This document shows positions 49,574 through 57,382 of a DNA stretch of 64,000 nucleotides, piece after piece; positions within the stretch are counted from its first letter, which is position 1, and each line of letters begins with the position of its first letter. Source of the stretch: Saccharopolyspora rosea. Its GTDB lineage: Bacteria > Actinomycetota > Actinomycetes > Mycobacteriales > Pseudonocardiaceae. The stretch covers positions 868,001-932,000 of the forward strand of contig NZ_CP102826.1 in NCBI RefSeq assembly GCF_025643595.1, given 5' to 3'. A model generated the notes under the pieces. That model searched no databases, was not told the origin of the DNA, and worked only from the letters and a program-made list of their open reading frames with translations. The translations under genes and the position numbers were made by a program.

Positions 49574-50329
49574 TCACGAAGCGCTCACTGCATCAGCCGA
49601 AGCAGCCCGAAGCAACGGCTTGCCCAGCCGCTCCGGCTGGCCCGGAATCCAGCCACGCTTGCGCCACCTACGCAGGACGCGGCGTCCGTAATTGTTCGTC
49701 CCGGCGATCCGGTCCAGCTCCGCACCCGTCGGCGTGCGCCCCTTGGTCCGCTCGGTCTGGTAGTAGGCCCACATCCGTTGTTCGGCCGTCGGCTCCGGTT
49801 GCTGGCGGGACTGGCCCGAGACCAGCGAGAGCGTCACAGGCCGCTCGGTCTCGATGCCGGTCTCGCGGGTCTCGGTGGTCTCGTTTCGGGTCTCGTTGGT
49901 GGTCTCGGCGTGGCGGCGCTTGAGCGCGCGGTTTAGCAGCTCGACCGAGAGCAGCAATGCCAGCGGCGGGCAGGCGGCCACCGCGATCGCCAGCACGCTC
50001 AACTGGGGCGCGGCGGCTACGTTGGCGCAGAGCGAGAGGGAGACGCCGAACAGAAAGGAAAGCCACGCCGACCACTGACCGCCGCCGTGTCTGCGTGCGC
50101 GGTGTCCGGTCTTCCACAGCTCAACCGTGGCGGTCATCAACATGCCGTCCACGATCAGCGGCCAGATCGCTGCTGTGATCTCGTCCGCGCCGAACCGCAA
50201 CGCGAACTCCCGGCCGTGCCGGTACGAGGCATAGGCAGCGCCGAGCGCAACCAACGCGGTGCAGGCGCACTGCAACCACAGCGCCCGATCCCGCCGAGAA
50301 GCCTGAGCTTTTGGCTCGGTGGCGGTCAT
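49574..50329 (-). CDS. DUF2637 (SpdB-like) membrane protein
   Basis: 251 aa from ATG 50329, overlapping the upstream stop by 4 bases. Four membrane segments in the N-terminal half (LWLQCACTALVALGAAYASY; AIWPLIVDGMLMTATVELW; WSAWLSFLFGVSLSLCANVA; LAIAVAACPPLALLLSVELL) are the DUF2637 pattern of Streptomyces spread proteins (SpdB), used in intramycelial plasmid spread. The middle carries a Glu-Thr repeat (ETTNETRNETTETRETGIET) encoded by GTCTCG hexamers. The C-terminus is a winged-helix-like domain (NYGRRVLRRWRKRG). Confidence 0.8.
   Translation of the reverse strand: MTATEPKAQASRRDRALWLQCACTALVALGAAYASYRHGREFALRFGADEITAAIWPLIVDGMLMTATVELWKTGHRARRHGGGQWSAWLSFLFGVSLSLCANVAAAPQLSVLAIAVAACPPLALLLSVELLNRALKRRHAETTNETRNETTETRETGIETERPVTLSLVSGQSRQQPEPTAEQRMWAYYQTERTKGRTPTGAELDRIAGTNNYGRRVLRRWRKRGWIPGQPERLGKPLLRAASADAVSAS
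49817..49907. repeat. GTCTCG hexamer cluster inside the DUF2637 gene
   Basis: CGAGAC at 49817 and GTCTCG at 49848, 49860, 49869, 49878, 49890 and 49902: seven in 91 bases. The same hexamer forms the non-coding cluster at 37667-37758. Confidence 0.75.
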
Positions 50330-50550
50330 CGGCGACCACCACCCACACGGCGACCCATCGTCATCGGGTCGACTCCGGCCAGCTCGGCGCAATGGTCGAC
50401 GCAGGCGAACACCTGCGAGCCGGTCATCGACCGGCCGACCGGAACCGACACGGAGCCAGGGGCGCGCAGGTAGTCGAGTCCGCAGATGATGCAGGCCAGC
50501 CCATCGGCCTGGGTTGCGGTCAGCCCGGTGATGACTTCTTCGCGGTTCAC
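50326..50550 (-). CDS. Small Cys/His protein (74 aa) of the transfer region
   Basis: GTG 50550 overlaps the preceding fragment's stop (GTGA). CIICG and CVDHC form a possible zinc-binding set. Transfer regions of actinomycete elements often have such short genes next to DUF2637. No named family recognised. Confidence 0.6.
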   Translation of the reverse strand: MNREEVITGLTATQADGLACIICGLDYLRAPGSVSVPVGRSMTGSQVFACVDHCAELAGVDPMTMGRRVGGGRR

Positions 50551-50611
50551 TGGGCACCACCGCCCGAGAACACGCGACGGGTACCCACCGGCTTGATCTT
50601 GATCTCAGGAC
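50547..50611 (-). pseudogene. 3' fragment of a transfer-region gene, cut at the repeat junction
   Basis: The minus frame ends ...EIKIKPVGTRRVFSGGGAQ at 50547, overlapping the next start. Upstream (above 50611) the sequence changes abruptly to the ssrA-type repeat, so only about 20 codons remain. The coupling to the next gene suggests it was once the preceding gene of the operon. Confidence 0.6.
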
Positions 50612-50654
50612 CTTCCGCCGTGAGGGTGTTCGTGTTCTGTAGCGTTAGGCCCAC
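50612..50654. repeat. Partial repeat: end of the ssrA-linked 213-bp unit
   Basis: 40 of 43 bases match the end of the full unit (50821-50863 and 8668-8710), ending GTTAGGCCCAC and joining directly to the full copy. So the unit is partly tandem here. Confidence 0.8.
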
Positions 50655-50863
50655 GAGGCGGCGGATGTTGCTCGCCGCGGGTGCGGCTTCGCCGTGGCCC
50701 GACTTGTTAGTTGCGGGGGCCGAGCCCCCGCGGACCCCCACGGTGCGGTGGCCGTTTTCGACGGCTCCGCACCGTTTGTTTTGTTCCCGGCCTGGTCGCG
50801 GACCAGCCCGCCGGCGTCGGCTTCCGCCGTCGGGGTGTTCGTGTTCTGTGGCGTTAGGCCCAC
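50651..50863. repeat. 213-bp direct repeat, copy B
   Basis: Gap-free match to 8498-8710 with one base difference seen (G for A in the palindrome flank). It starts at CCAC, the same bases that end the tmRNA at copy A, but no tmRNA sequence precedes it here. It marks the border between element 2 and the right chromosome. Confidence 0.9.
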
Positions 50864-50868
50864 TCGAT

Positions 50869-50911
50869 CGAAGGCGAATCCTGCTCGGCGGGGTTCGCCT
50901 TCGCTGTTTTT
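50869..50911 (+). terminator. Strong intrinsic terminator after repeat copy B
   Basis: CGAAGGCGAA (50869-50878) pairs with TTCGCCTTCG (50894-50903), followed by GCTGTTTTT. It has no gene of its own directly upstream, so it may be the original ssrA terminator separated from ssrA by the insertion. Confidence 0.7.
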
Positions 50912-51025
50912 CGATCTCGTCCTGTCTTCTGGGGGTGCGACTCCCAGGTTCCGCGCGGGGAGTGCCCCGGAACCCTGTCGCCGTGGTTGCGGGTTCGAGC
51001 GAATTCCTCCGCCCTCCACCGCACA

Positions 51026-51058
51026 AGCCCGCCACCGGATGTCAGTGGCGGGCTTTTT
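51026..51058 (+). terminator. Intrinsic terminator
   Basis: AGCCCGCCAC pairs with GTGGCGGGCT, followed by TTTT. It follows a tRNA-like fragment (GCGGGTTCGA...CCTCCACC) that does not fold as a tRNA. Confidence 0.7.
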
Positions 51059-51134
51059 GGTGGCAATCCCCGCTCGTGGCGCGCTTTCCTCGGTGCCCCG
51101 AGGTGGTCGAAGGCGTTGGTGTGCTGGCGCTTCG

Positions 51135-52049
51135 TCAGTGCGCAAGGGTGTCGCGGATCGCCTGGACCACGGCGTCCGGCCGGAGCCAGGCGATGGCCGA
51201 GTGCCCGGCATCGTCGAGGCGGCGGACCTCGGCTCGGGGGAGCGCTGCGGCCAGGTCGGTGTAGAGCCGGTGCTTGGCCCGGTGGGACTCGGCGGCCGAT
51301 TCGCGGGCCTCGGGCGGCGCCAGCTCCTCGGCGAGCGCGTCCGGACCCATGGCGGACAGGAAGATCAGCGGCACGTCGGGATCGGGCCCGGCGTCGCGAA
51401 CCTCCGCGAACAGGTGCGGCAAGTTCGTCGGCTCCCGCAACGATCGGCGGTAGGCATCGCTGCTGAACCCCTTGTCCAGCAGCGGTTCGCGGATCTCGGC
51501 GGGCCAGTCGGCGAGCGCCCGGCCGACAGCGGTGCGATGCGCGGTCCGCATCGCCTCCCTCTGCTCGGATGGGAACAGCTCGTCGGCGTTGCCGTGCCTG
51601 AGGCGCCGCGAGGTCTTCTCCGGCAGGTAGTCGACGATGTCCTCGTGAGTCGGGTCGAGCAGCACCAGGCCGGCGACCTCGCCGGGGAAGCGCTTCGCGT
51701 AGAGCCGCGCGTACAGGCCGCCGAGCGAATGCCCGACCAGCACGCACGGGCCGGGCACGGCCGCGACGTGCAGCAGTTCGTGCAGGTCGTCGGTCACCTG
51801 CGTGCCGCTGCGCGGCAGGTCCACCACGTCGCTCCAGCCCAGGCCGAGGCGGTCGTAGAGCACGCTCGTGGTGAACTCCGCGACGAGGTTGTGCACGTTC
51901 CAGTAGTACAGGCCGAACATCCCGCCACCGGCCAGGAACACCACGGGCGGCCCGCCGGTGCCGGACTGGTGCAGCAGCATCGCTGCGCCCGAGACCTCGT
52001 AGCGCGTGCCCAGCGGGGCCCCGGCCGCGTTCGCGGTGATCTCCGCCAT
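51135..52049 (-). CDS. Alpha/beta hydrolase
   Basis: 304 aa. Oxyanion-region VVFLAGGGMFGLYYWN, nucleophile elbow VLVGHSLGGLYARLYA (Ser), Asp-containing LIFLSAMGPDALAEE region and catalytic His in LDDAGHSAIAWLRPD complete the triad layout. Covers a single domain of usual length. Substrate unknown (ester or lactone hydrolysis is typical). No signal peptide, so cytoplasmic. Confidence 0.85.
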   Translation of the reverse strand: MAEITANAAGAPLGTRYEVSGAAMLLHQSGTGGPPVVFLAGGGMFGLYYWNVHNLVAEFTTSVLYDRLGLGWSDVVDLPRSGTQVTDDLHELLHVAAVPGPCVLVGHSLGGLYARLYAKRFPGEVAGLVLLDPTHEDIVDYLPEKTSRRLRHGNADELFPSEQREAMRTAHRTAVGRALADWPAEIREPLLDKGFSSDAYRRSLREPTNLPHLFAEVRDAGPDPDVPLIFLSAMGPDALAEELAPPEARESAAESHRAKHRLYTDLAAALPRAEVRRLDDAGHSAIAWLRPDAVVQAIRDTLAH

Positions 52050-52174
52050 GCCCTGGCACTCCTTCCGTCGAGAACCTGATCAACGCACCGGAGCTGGTGG
52101 GCCCACGGGGTCGCCTGCGCGTGCATCGCCCAGGAAGATAAGTCCAGTAGCGGTGCAGGTCTCGGCCAAGGCGG

Positions 52175-52876
52175 TCAGAACTCGCGCTGCTGCCGGAGGT
52201 TCTCCTCGGCGACCGCGGGGCGCTGGTCGGCGTCGGGTGGCGGGTTCAGGGCGATGCCCGCGCTGGTCAGCATGGTGAGGTCCAGGGTCCACGTGACCGC
52301 CGAGCGCCGGTGCCACAGTTCGAAGGCGGCTTCGACGTGGGCTTCGGCGTCCGCAGTGGACATTCCCGTCACCTGGCGGAGGTGGGCCATGGCCCGGTCG
52401 CCGACGCCCCTGAGCTGGGCGAGGCCGAAGTGCGTCGTGGTGTGGCAGTCGGTGCAGAGGCAGATCAGCCGGCGCAGCGCCTGGGTGCGGGTCCGGTCGT
52501 CGTAGGCCCACCTCTCGTGGGCCTCCAACCAGCGGCGCGAACCGCGGTCCTCGCGGTTGCCGCAGATCTCGCAGCGCTGCCCGGCCCTGCCGGTGATCAT
52601 TCGCCGCAGGCGCTCCCAGTCGCGGCGGGCCACGCAGGAGCGGACGTTGGTGAACCAGCAGGACGACGGGACCAGGTCCACGAACAGGCCCGCTCCGAAG
52701 GCGCGGTCCTCACCGGGGAGCAGGTCGGGCACGTCCGGCAGGGCCGCCCAGCGCTCCAGGTCGGTCATCCCGGTGCGCGGTGCGTACCAGCGCTTCTCCG
52801 CCGGATCCCACCGCGCTCCCAGGGATTTGGCCTCGTCCTTCTCGGCGAACGGAACGTCCAGCCAGATGCGCGTCAT
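52175..52876 (-). CDS. DUF5710 and HNH-like domain protein
   Basis: 233 aa. N-terminal DUF5710 (MTRIWLDVPFAEKDEAKSLG, ARWDPAEKRWYAPRTG), a small module often found on phage and conjugative proteins. The centre has an HNH-like zinc arrangement: RCEICG, LEAHERWAYDD and LICLCTDCHTTTHFG. The C-terminus is helical. A DNA-cutting activity is possible but the HNH His pair is not certain. Stands alone; 52080-52174 shows no gene. Confidence 0.72.
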   Translation of the reverse strand: MTRIWLDVPFAEKDEAKSLGARWDPAEKRWYAPRTGMTDLERWAALPDVPDLLPGEDRAFGAGLFVDLVPSSCWFTNVRSCVARRDWERLRRMITGRAGQRCEICGNREDRGSRRWLEAHERWAYDDRTRTQALRRLICLCTDCHTTTHFGLAQLRGVGDRAMAHLRQVTGMSTADAEAHVEAAFELWHRRSAVTWTLDLTMLTSAGIALNPPPDADQRPAVAEENLRQQREF

Positions 52877-53157
52877 CCACCCGCCCCCGGTTCGCGGTCG
52901 ATCACGCCGTCCAGACTACCGATGATCAAACCCGCCTTCGGCGGTTCTCCCTCCGGGCACGACCTCGAACGCGACCGTCGCGGGGCCAGAGCTGGATCGT
53001 CGTGCGCGGGCCGCTCCCCGCGCGCGGTGTTACGGTGGCCGCCCCCGGAGGAGCGAGGAGGTGCTCTGTGGGAATCGACGACCGCGCCCTTCGGGCCCGC
53101 ACCGCCCCGCACGGGCTCGACCGGCGCCCGTGCCACCTCGGCGAGCACTGATCGCGG

Positions 53158-53910
53158 ATGCAGGTCTCCTACGCGAGCATCCCGACTCCGGGGCGGACCA
53201 ACGAGGACTGCGTCGTCGCGGGGCCGCGCTGGGTGGCCGTCCTGGACGGGGCCACCGCACCGTCCGGAGTGGACAGTGGTTGTGCCCACGACGTCCCGTG
53301 GTTGGTGCGCCACCTCGCCGCCGCGCTGGCGAAGAACCTCACCGCCTCGGACGGCCCGCTCCCGGACCTGCTCGCGGACGCGATCAGCGAGACCTGCGCG
53401 GCGCACGCCGCCACGTGCGACCTCACCAACCCGTCGAGCCCCTCGGCGACCGTCTCGGTGCTGCGCGAGAACGGGACGGTCGTGGAACACCTGGTGCTCG
53501 CCGACAGCCCGATCGTCCTCGACATCGGCGGCGATGTCGTCGCGATCGTCGACGACCGGCTGGACCACCTGCCCGGCTACACCGTCGACGAGGTCCGCCG
53601 CCACCGCAACGCCCCGGGCGGCTTCTGGGTCGCCAGCACCGCCCCGGAAGCCGCCCACCGGGCCCTGCACGGCACCCACCCGACCGCCGACGTCCGCCGA
53701 GCAGCCGTGCTGACCGACGGCGCCTCCCGCTACGTCGACCGCTTCGCCCTCGCCGACTGGCGCGGCCTCCTCGACCTCCTGCAACGCCACGGCCCCGCCG
53801 AACTGCTCACCCGCGTCCGCGCGGCGGAGGCGATCGAAACCCCCGACCAGCGCCGCCGCCACCGCGGCAAACCCCACGACGACGCGACGGCCGCACTGGT
53901 CGTCTGGTGA
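53158..53910 (+). CDS. PP2C-like protein phosphatase family protein
   Basis: 250 aa, ATG 53158. Motifs of the PP2C fold: RTNEDCVVAGPRWVAVLDGA (NEDx and DGA), AVLTDGASRYVDRF (TDG) and the late Asp in HDDATAALVVW, all metal-site positions. The family removes phosphate from Ser/Thr; some actinobacterial members are non-catalytic. Cytoplasmic. A MITE-like repeat begins exactly after its TGA stop. Confidence 0.75.
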   Translation: MQVSYASIPTPGRTNEDCVVAGPRWVAVLDGATAPSGVDSGCAHDVPWLVRHLAAALAKNLTASDGPLPDLLADAISETCAAHAATCDLTNPSSPSATVSVLRENGTVVEHLVLADSPIVLDIGGDVVAIVDDRLDHLPGYTVDEVRRHRNAPGGFWVASTAPEAAHRALHGTHPTADVRRAAVLTDGASRYVDRFALADWRGLLDLLQRHGPAELLTRVRAAEAIETPDQRRRHRGKPHDDATAALVVW

Positions 53911-53997
53911 GTGCCCGCCGGTGAAGCGGCGTGAGCCGCGTCCTCTTCCGGCGAGTGGTCCCGCAGCCGGCACCGCCGCGGGTTCGGAGACGGGCTC
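53911..53997. mobile_element. MITE-like repeat at a stop codon (87 bp)
   Basis: Left GTGCCCGCCGG and right end ACGGGCTC are inverted relatives; TGA flanks both sides (53908-53910 is the stop codon of the phosphatase gene; 53998-54000). The core AAGCGGCGTGAGCCGC...GGCACCGCCGCGGGTTC is shared with 23606-23790 and 59521-59612. From 53998 to 54220 I see no gene. Confidence 0.65.
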
Positions 53998-54220
53998 TGA
54001 GTTCTGCTCTCTTCGAGGGGAAATCGACCGAACCTGTCGCGGCGGGCTCAGCTGAACCGGTACGGACTCTGGGTGTGCGCGCCACGAAGCGAGTCGAGCC
54101 GTCGGGACACCGGTGTCACGACGGTTCGATGCCCGGAACGCCGCTTCGATCCGGCGGGTTCGCGCGCCGAACCGGAACCGGTCCGCGCGTGCGGCGAGGT
54201 GCCGGACGCAGGGAGGCGGG

Positions 54221-55375
54221 ATGTTGAACAGCGATCAGAAGGCCAGGCTCCGGGTGCTCTCGGTGTTCGTGGCCGCGGTGTGGGTGGTCCTGGGCGTCAC
54301 CAACGGCTGGCCGGTGTGGGGGTGGCTGGTGCTGGCGCTGGTGTCGCTGGTGGCACCGTCGCTGGTGGTCCTCGGGATCACCGAGTGGAACCTCAGGCGT
54401 GGGGGACCGCGAACACCCGAGCAGCAGGAGGAGATCGTGCCCGAGACTCCGCCGCGGGAGCAGCCGGAACCGCGGTCGCACCCGGTGCAGGACGTGTTGT
54501 TGCGCAGCGCTTCGGAGGACTACCAGTTCACCTTCTCCTGCACCGTGTTCTGGCGTCCGCGCCCGGACGCCCCCGGCCTGCCGCACGCGAACCCGGAGGC
54601 GCTCGCCGCCGACGCGGTCCTGGACGAGGCCGCCGCACTCGCCGCTGCGGTGCGGCCGGGCGACGCCAGCCGGGCCCGGTACCGGCTGACCAGCGCCCTC
54701 GGCGTGCCGCGCGCGGACCGCAGCGGCCGGGTGGAGGCGTGGGCCGATGAGGTGTCGCTGGTGCTGTCGGACCGCGACGCGGCGAGGCTGACCCGGCTGG
54801 CCGAGGTGCGCAAGGACGAGGAGGTCTGGGAGTACGAGCGCGCCCACGAGCGCAACGTGCGCGCCTACCTGAGCGAGGAGGTGCTGACGAACCCCGGCAG
54901 CGCGCTCGTCTGGTGGCTGGCCGGACCGCGCACGGAGGAGAAGGAACGCGTGGACGAGGCCGTCGCCAGGATCGAGAGCCTGCGCCGGCTCACCGAGGCG
55001 GCAGCAGGCGCGGAGTCCGGCGCACCGCGGTTCGCCGGTCTCGCGCACGAGACGTTCCCGGTGGCGGACGGCAACAGGACCCTGGCCGCGCTGCCCTACG
55101 TGGTCGCGCCGCCGCCGGGTTCCGGCGGGCAGGCGTTGGAGGAACACGCGCTCGGCCTCGTCGCCGCGTTGCCGGAGGGGCCGGAGCGGGCGCTGTTCGC
55201 CCGGCGGCTCGCCGATCTCGTGGCGGCCCAGGGCCACGACGACGTGGCCGAGGACATCCGCCGGTCGTTCGACACCGCCGAACCGGCCACGGACACCCGC
55301 CGGTCCTTCGACACCGCCGAACCCGCCGAGGAGGACGCGGTACCCGAACCGCCGGAGGACGCGACCGGGCGCTGA
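54221..55375 (+). CDS. Membrane-anchored hypothetical protein
   Basis: 384 aa from ATG 54221 (GGGAGGCGGG directly upstream). Two hydrophobic segments near the N-terminus (LSVFVAAVWVVLGVTN; GWLVLALVSLVAPSLVVLGI), a Pro/Glu linker, then a long cytoplasmic domain with charged helices (VWEYERAHERNVRAYLSEEV). The C-terminus has a tandem repeat, RRSFDTAEPATDT/RRSFDTAEPAEED. No recognised family. The domain (FTFSCTVFWRP...) recalls actinobacterial membrane proteins of unknown role. Confidence 0.7.
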   Translation: MLNSDQKARLRVLSVFVAAVWVVLGVTNGWPVWGWLVLALVSLVAPSLVVLGITEWNLRRGGPRTPEQQEEIVPETPPREQPEPRSHPVQDVLLRSASEDYQFTFSCTVFWRPRPDAPGLPHANPEALAADAVLDEAAALAAAVRPGDASRARYRLTSALGVPRADRSGRVEAWADEVSLVLSDRDAARLTRLAEVRKDEEVWEYERAHERNVRAYLSEEVLTNPGSALVWWLAGPRTEEKERVDEAVARIESLRRLTEAAAGAESGAPRFAGLAHETFPVADGNRTLAALPYVVAPPPGSGGQALEEHALGLVAALPEGPERALFARRLADLVAAQGHDDVAEDIRRSFDTAEPATDTRRSFDTAEPAEEDAVPEPPEDATGR

Positions 55376-55603
55376 CGGCACAGCCTCGGCGCGGACGCGT
55401 CGGACGAGGTCGGTTCGTCGTCCGCCGCCACCTTCCCCCGCACCAGCGCCCTGCCGTGCCGTTCGCCCAACGGGACCCGGCCGCGGAGGGTCCGCTCTCG
55501 GTCACGCTCCGCCGAAACCGGACCGCGCCAGGACGCGCGGTGGCGTCGCTGGACAGCCCCAGCAGACCTGGGCATCTGGTCAAACGGAAGTACTTGGGGT
55601 AAA

Positions 55604-55620
55604 CATCGGAAAATCCGATG
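55604..55620. promoter_or_regulatory. Perfect palindrome before LysR gene
   Basis: CATCGGA-AAA-TCCGATG, 15 bases before the LysR ATG; a candidate autoregulatory site. 55376-55603 contains no supported gene. Confidence 0.5.
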
Positions 55621-55634
55621 GCCGGGAGGCGGGC

Positions 55635-56543
55635 ATGCCGGGCGAACCCCAGTTCACGATCGTGCAGCTGCGCTACTTCGCGGCTGCGGCCGAGTTGGGC
55701 AGCATGACCGCCGCGGCCAAGCGCCTCGTCGTCTCGCAGTCGGCGATCTCCACCGCGGTGGCCCACCTGGAACGCGAACTCGGCGTGCAACTGCTGATCC
55801 GCCGCCACGCGCAGGGCTTGGCGCTGACCCACGCCGGGGAGCGGTTCCTCCAGGAACTGCGGGGATTCCTCGCGCACGCCGGCGAACTCGCCGACGTCGC
55901 CCGGGGGCTCGGTGAGTCGATGGTCGGCGAGGTCAGCGTCGGCTGCTTCCAGACGCTCGGCCCGTTCTACCTGCCGCGGCTGCTCGCCGAGTTCGGCAGG
56001 CAGTACCCCTCGGTGCGGGTGTCGGTCCGGGAGGGCGAGCTCGTCGAGCTCCAGCAGGCGCTGCTGTCCGGGGCGTGCGAGCTGGCGCTGCTCTACGACC
56101 TGGACCTCGACGAGAACCTCGACACCGAACTGCTCACCGTCGTCCCGCCGTACGTGCTGCTGCCCGCCGACCACCGGCTCAGCGGTGCGGACGGGGTGCG
56201 GCTGGCCGACCTCGCGGGCGAGCCCATGGTGCTGCTGGACCTGCCGCACAGCCGCGAGTACTTCCAGGCGCTCGTCCTGCGCACCCAGGTGGAGCCGCTG
56301 ATCCGGTACCGCACCAGCAACTACGAGACGGTGCGGGCGCTGGTCGCGGCCGGGCACGGCTACGCGATCCTCAACCAGCGACCCGCCGCCGACACCACCT
56401 ACGACGGCGGCCGGGTGGTGACCCTGCCGCTGCTCGACGAGTCCCCGCCGCTGCCGCTGGTGCTGGCCCGCGTCCGCGGCGTGCGGCTGACCGCGCGGGC
56501 CCGCGAGTTCGCCGCCTGCTGCCGCGCGCTGCTGCGCGGATGA
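55635..56543 (+). CDS. LysR family transcriptional regulator
   Basis: 302 aa, ATG 55635. HTH at about residues 22-46 (SMTAAAKRLVVSQSAISTAV). The effector domain starts near 90 (VGEVSVGCFQTLGPFYLPRL). Same orientation as the DUF1028 gene 134 bases downstream, so it may control that gene. The palindrome at 55604 suggests autoregulation. Confidence 0.87.
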   Translation: MPGEPQFTIVQLRYFAAAAELGSMTAAAKRLVVSQSAISTAVAHLERELGVQLLIRRHAQGLALTHAGERFLQELRGFLAHAGELADVARGLGESMVGEVSVGCFQTLGPFYLPRLLAEFGRQYPSVRVSVREGELVELQQALLSGACELALLYDLDLDENLDTELLTVVPPYVLLPADHRLSGADGVRLADLAGEPMVLLDLPHSREYFQALVLRTQVEPLIRYRTSNYETVRALVAAGHGYAILNQRPAADTTYDGGRVVTLPLLDESPPLPLVLARVRGVRLTARAREFAACCRALLRG

Positions 56544-56677
56544 TCAGCCGCCCGACGTGGGCATTCGGAAAAATTGATGACTCGGTCCAGAAATATCTGC
56601 TGTACAGATGGCCCGAGCCGTCCGAGACTCGGTGCGGCAGAACGCCACCGCACGGCAACCGAACGAGGGGAGCAGCT

Positions 56678-57355
56678 GTGACCTTTTCCATCACCGCCCG
56701 ATGCGCCCGCACCGGCGCGCTGGGCGCGGCCATCAGCTCGTCGAGCCCGGCGGTCGCGTCCCGCTGCGCGTTCGTGTCACCGACCGCGGGAGCGGTCTGC
56801 TCGCAGAACGTCACCGATCCGCGGCTCGGGCCCCGGCTGCTCGGTCTGCTGGAGCTCGGCACGTCCGCGGTCGAGGCGATCGAGCAGGTCGCCTCGACCG
56901 AGCCGAACATCGAGTACCGGCAGCTCACCGCGGTCGCCCCGGACGGCGAACCGGCGGTGCACTCCGGGAGGAACGCGCTGGGCACCTACGGCGCGGTGGT
57001 CGGCGAACACTGCGTCGCCGCGGGGAACCTGCTCGCGTCCGAGGGCGTGCTCGACGCGATGGTGGAGGCGTTCGACGCCGACGACTCCGCGCCGCTGGCG
57101 CGGCGGCTGCTGACCGCCATGACCGCGGCGCTCGCGGCCGGCGGCGAGGAGGGGCCGGTGCACTCCGCCGGGGTGCTCGTCGCGCACGACGCGCCGTGGC
57201 CGGTCGTCGACCTGCGGGTGGACTGGACCGAGGGTGATCCGATCGCGGAACTGGTGTCGCTGCTGGACATCTGGGAGCCGCAGCAGCACGACTACGTCCA
57301 ACGTGGACTGAACCCGGCCGCGGCGCCGAGCTTCGGCGTCCCGGGGGACCAGTGA
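56678..57355 (+). CDS. DUF1028 family protein (Ntn-hydrolase-like)
   Basis: 225 aa from GTG 56678 with GAGGGGAG upstream. The opening VTFSITARCARTGALGAAIS and SSPAVASRCAFVSPTAGAVC are DUF1028 features, as are GNLLASEGVLDAMVEAF and the C-terminal WEPQQHDYVQRGL. The family has an Ntn-hydrolase fold; the activity is unproven. It often sits near peptide or amino-acid uptake genes; here its neighbour is a LysR regulator. ATCTG...CAGAT (56595-56609) in the gap may be the operator. Confidence 0.85.
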   Translation: MTFSITARCARTGALGAAISSSSPAVASRCAFVSPTAGAVCSQNVTDPRLGPRLLGLLELGTSAVEAIEQVASTEPNIEYRQLTAVAPDGEPAVHSGRNALGTYGAVVGEHCVAAGNLLASEGVLDAMVEAFDADDSAPLARRLLTAMTAALAAGGEEGPVHSAGVLVAHDAPWPVVDLRVDWTEGDPIAELVSLLDIWEPQQHDYVQRGLNPAAAPSFGVPGDQ

Positions 57356-57382
57356 TGACCGCGACCGCCGACGACGAGCGGG

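Larger units (their letters stand above)
35301..50611 (+). mobile_element. Integrative element 2 remnant (serine-recombinase element, right end lost)
   Basis: Begins at the inner att repeat with a serine recombinase. It contains a replication-relaxation gene, iteron-like repeats, a TrpRS/TrpD-like operon, XRE-DUF5753/DUF397 genes and DUF2637 transfer-type genes. No third copy of the 45-bp att sequence is visible downstream. The sequence stops at 50611, inside a gene fragment, against a repeat shared with the ssrA locus. No TraB-like or replicase gene is seen. Confidence 0.6.

Noticed and set aside
50970..51020. tRNA-like 3' end (GGGTTCGAGC...CCTCCACC) as a truncated tRNA or second ssrA end
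   Set aside because: The T-stem arms do not pair and no 5' acceptor strand is found upstream. The resemblance to the ssrA 3' end is limited to short words.
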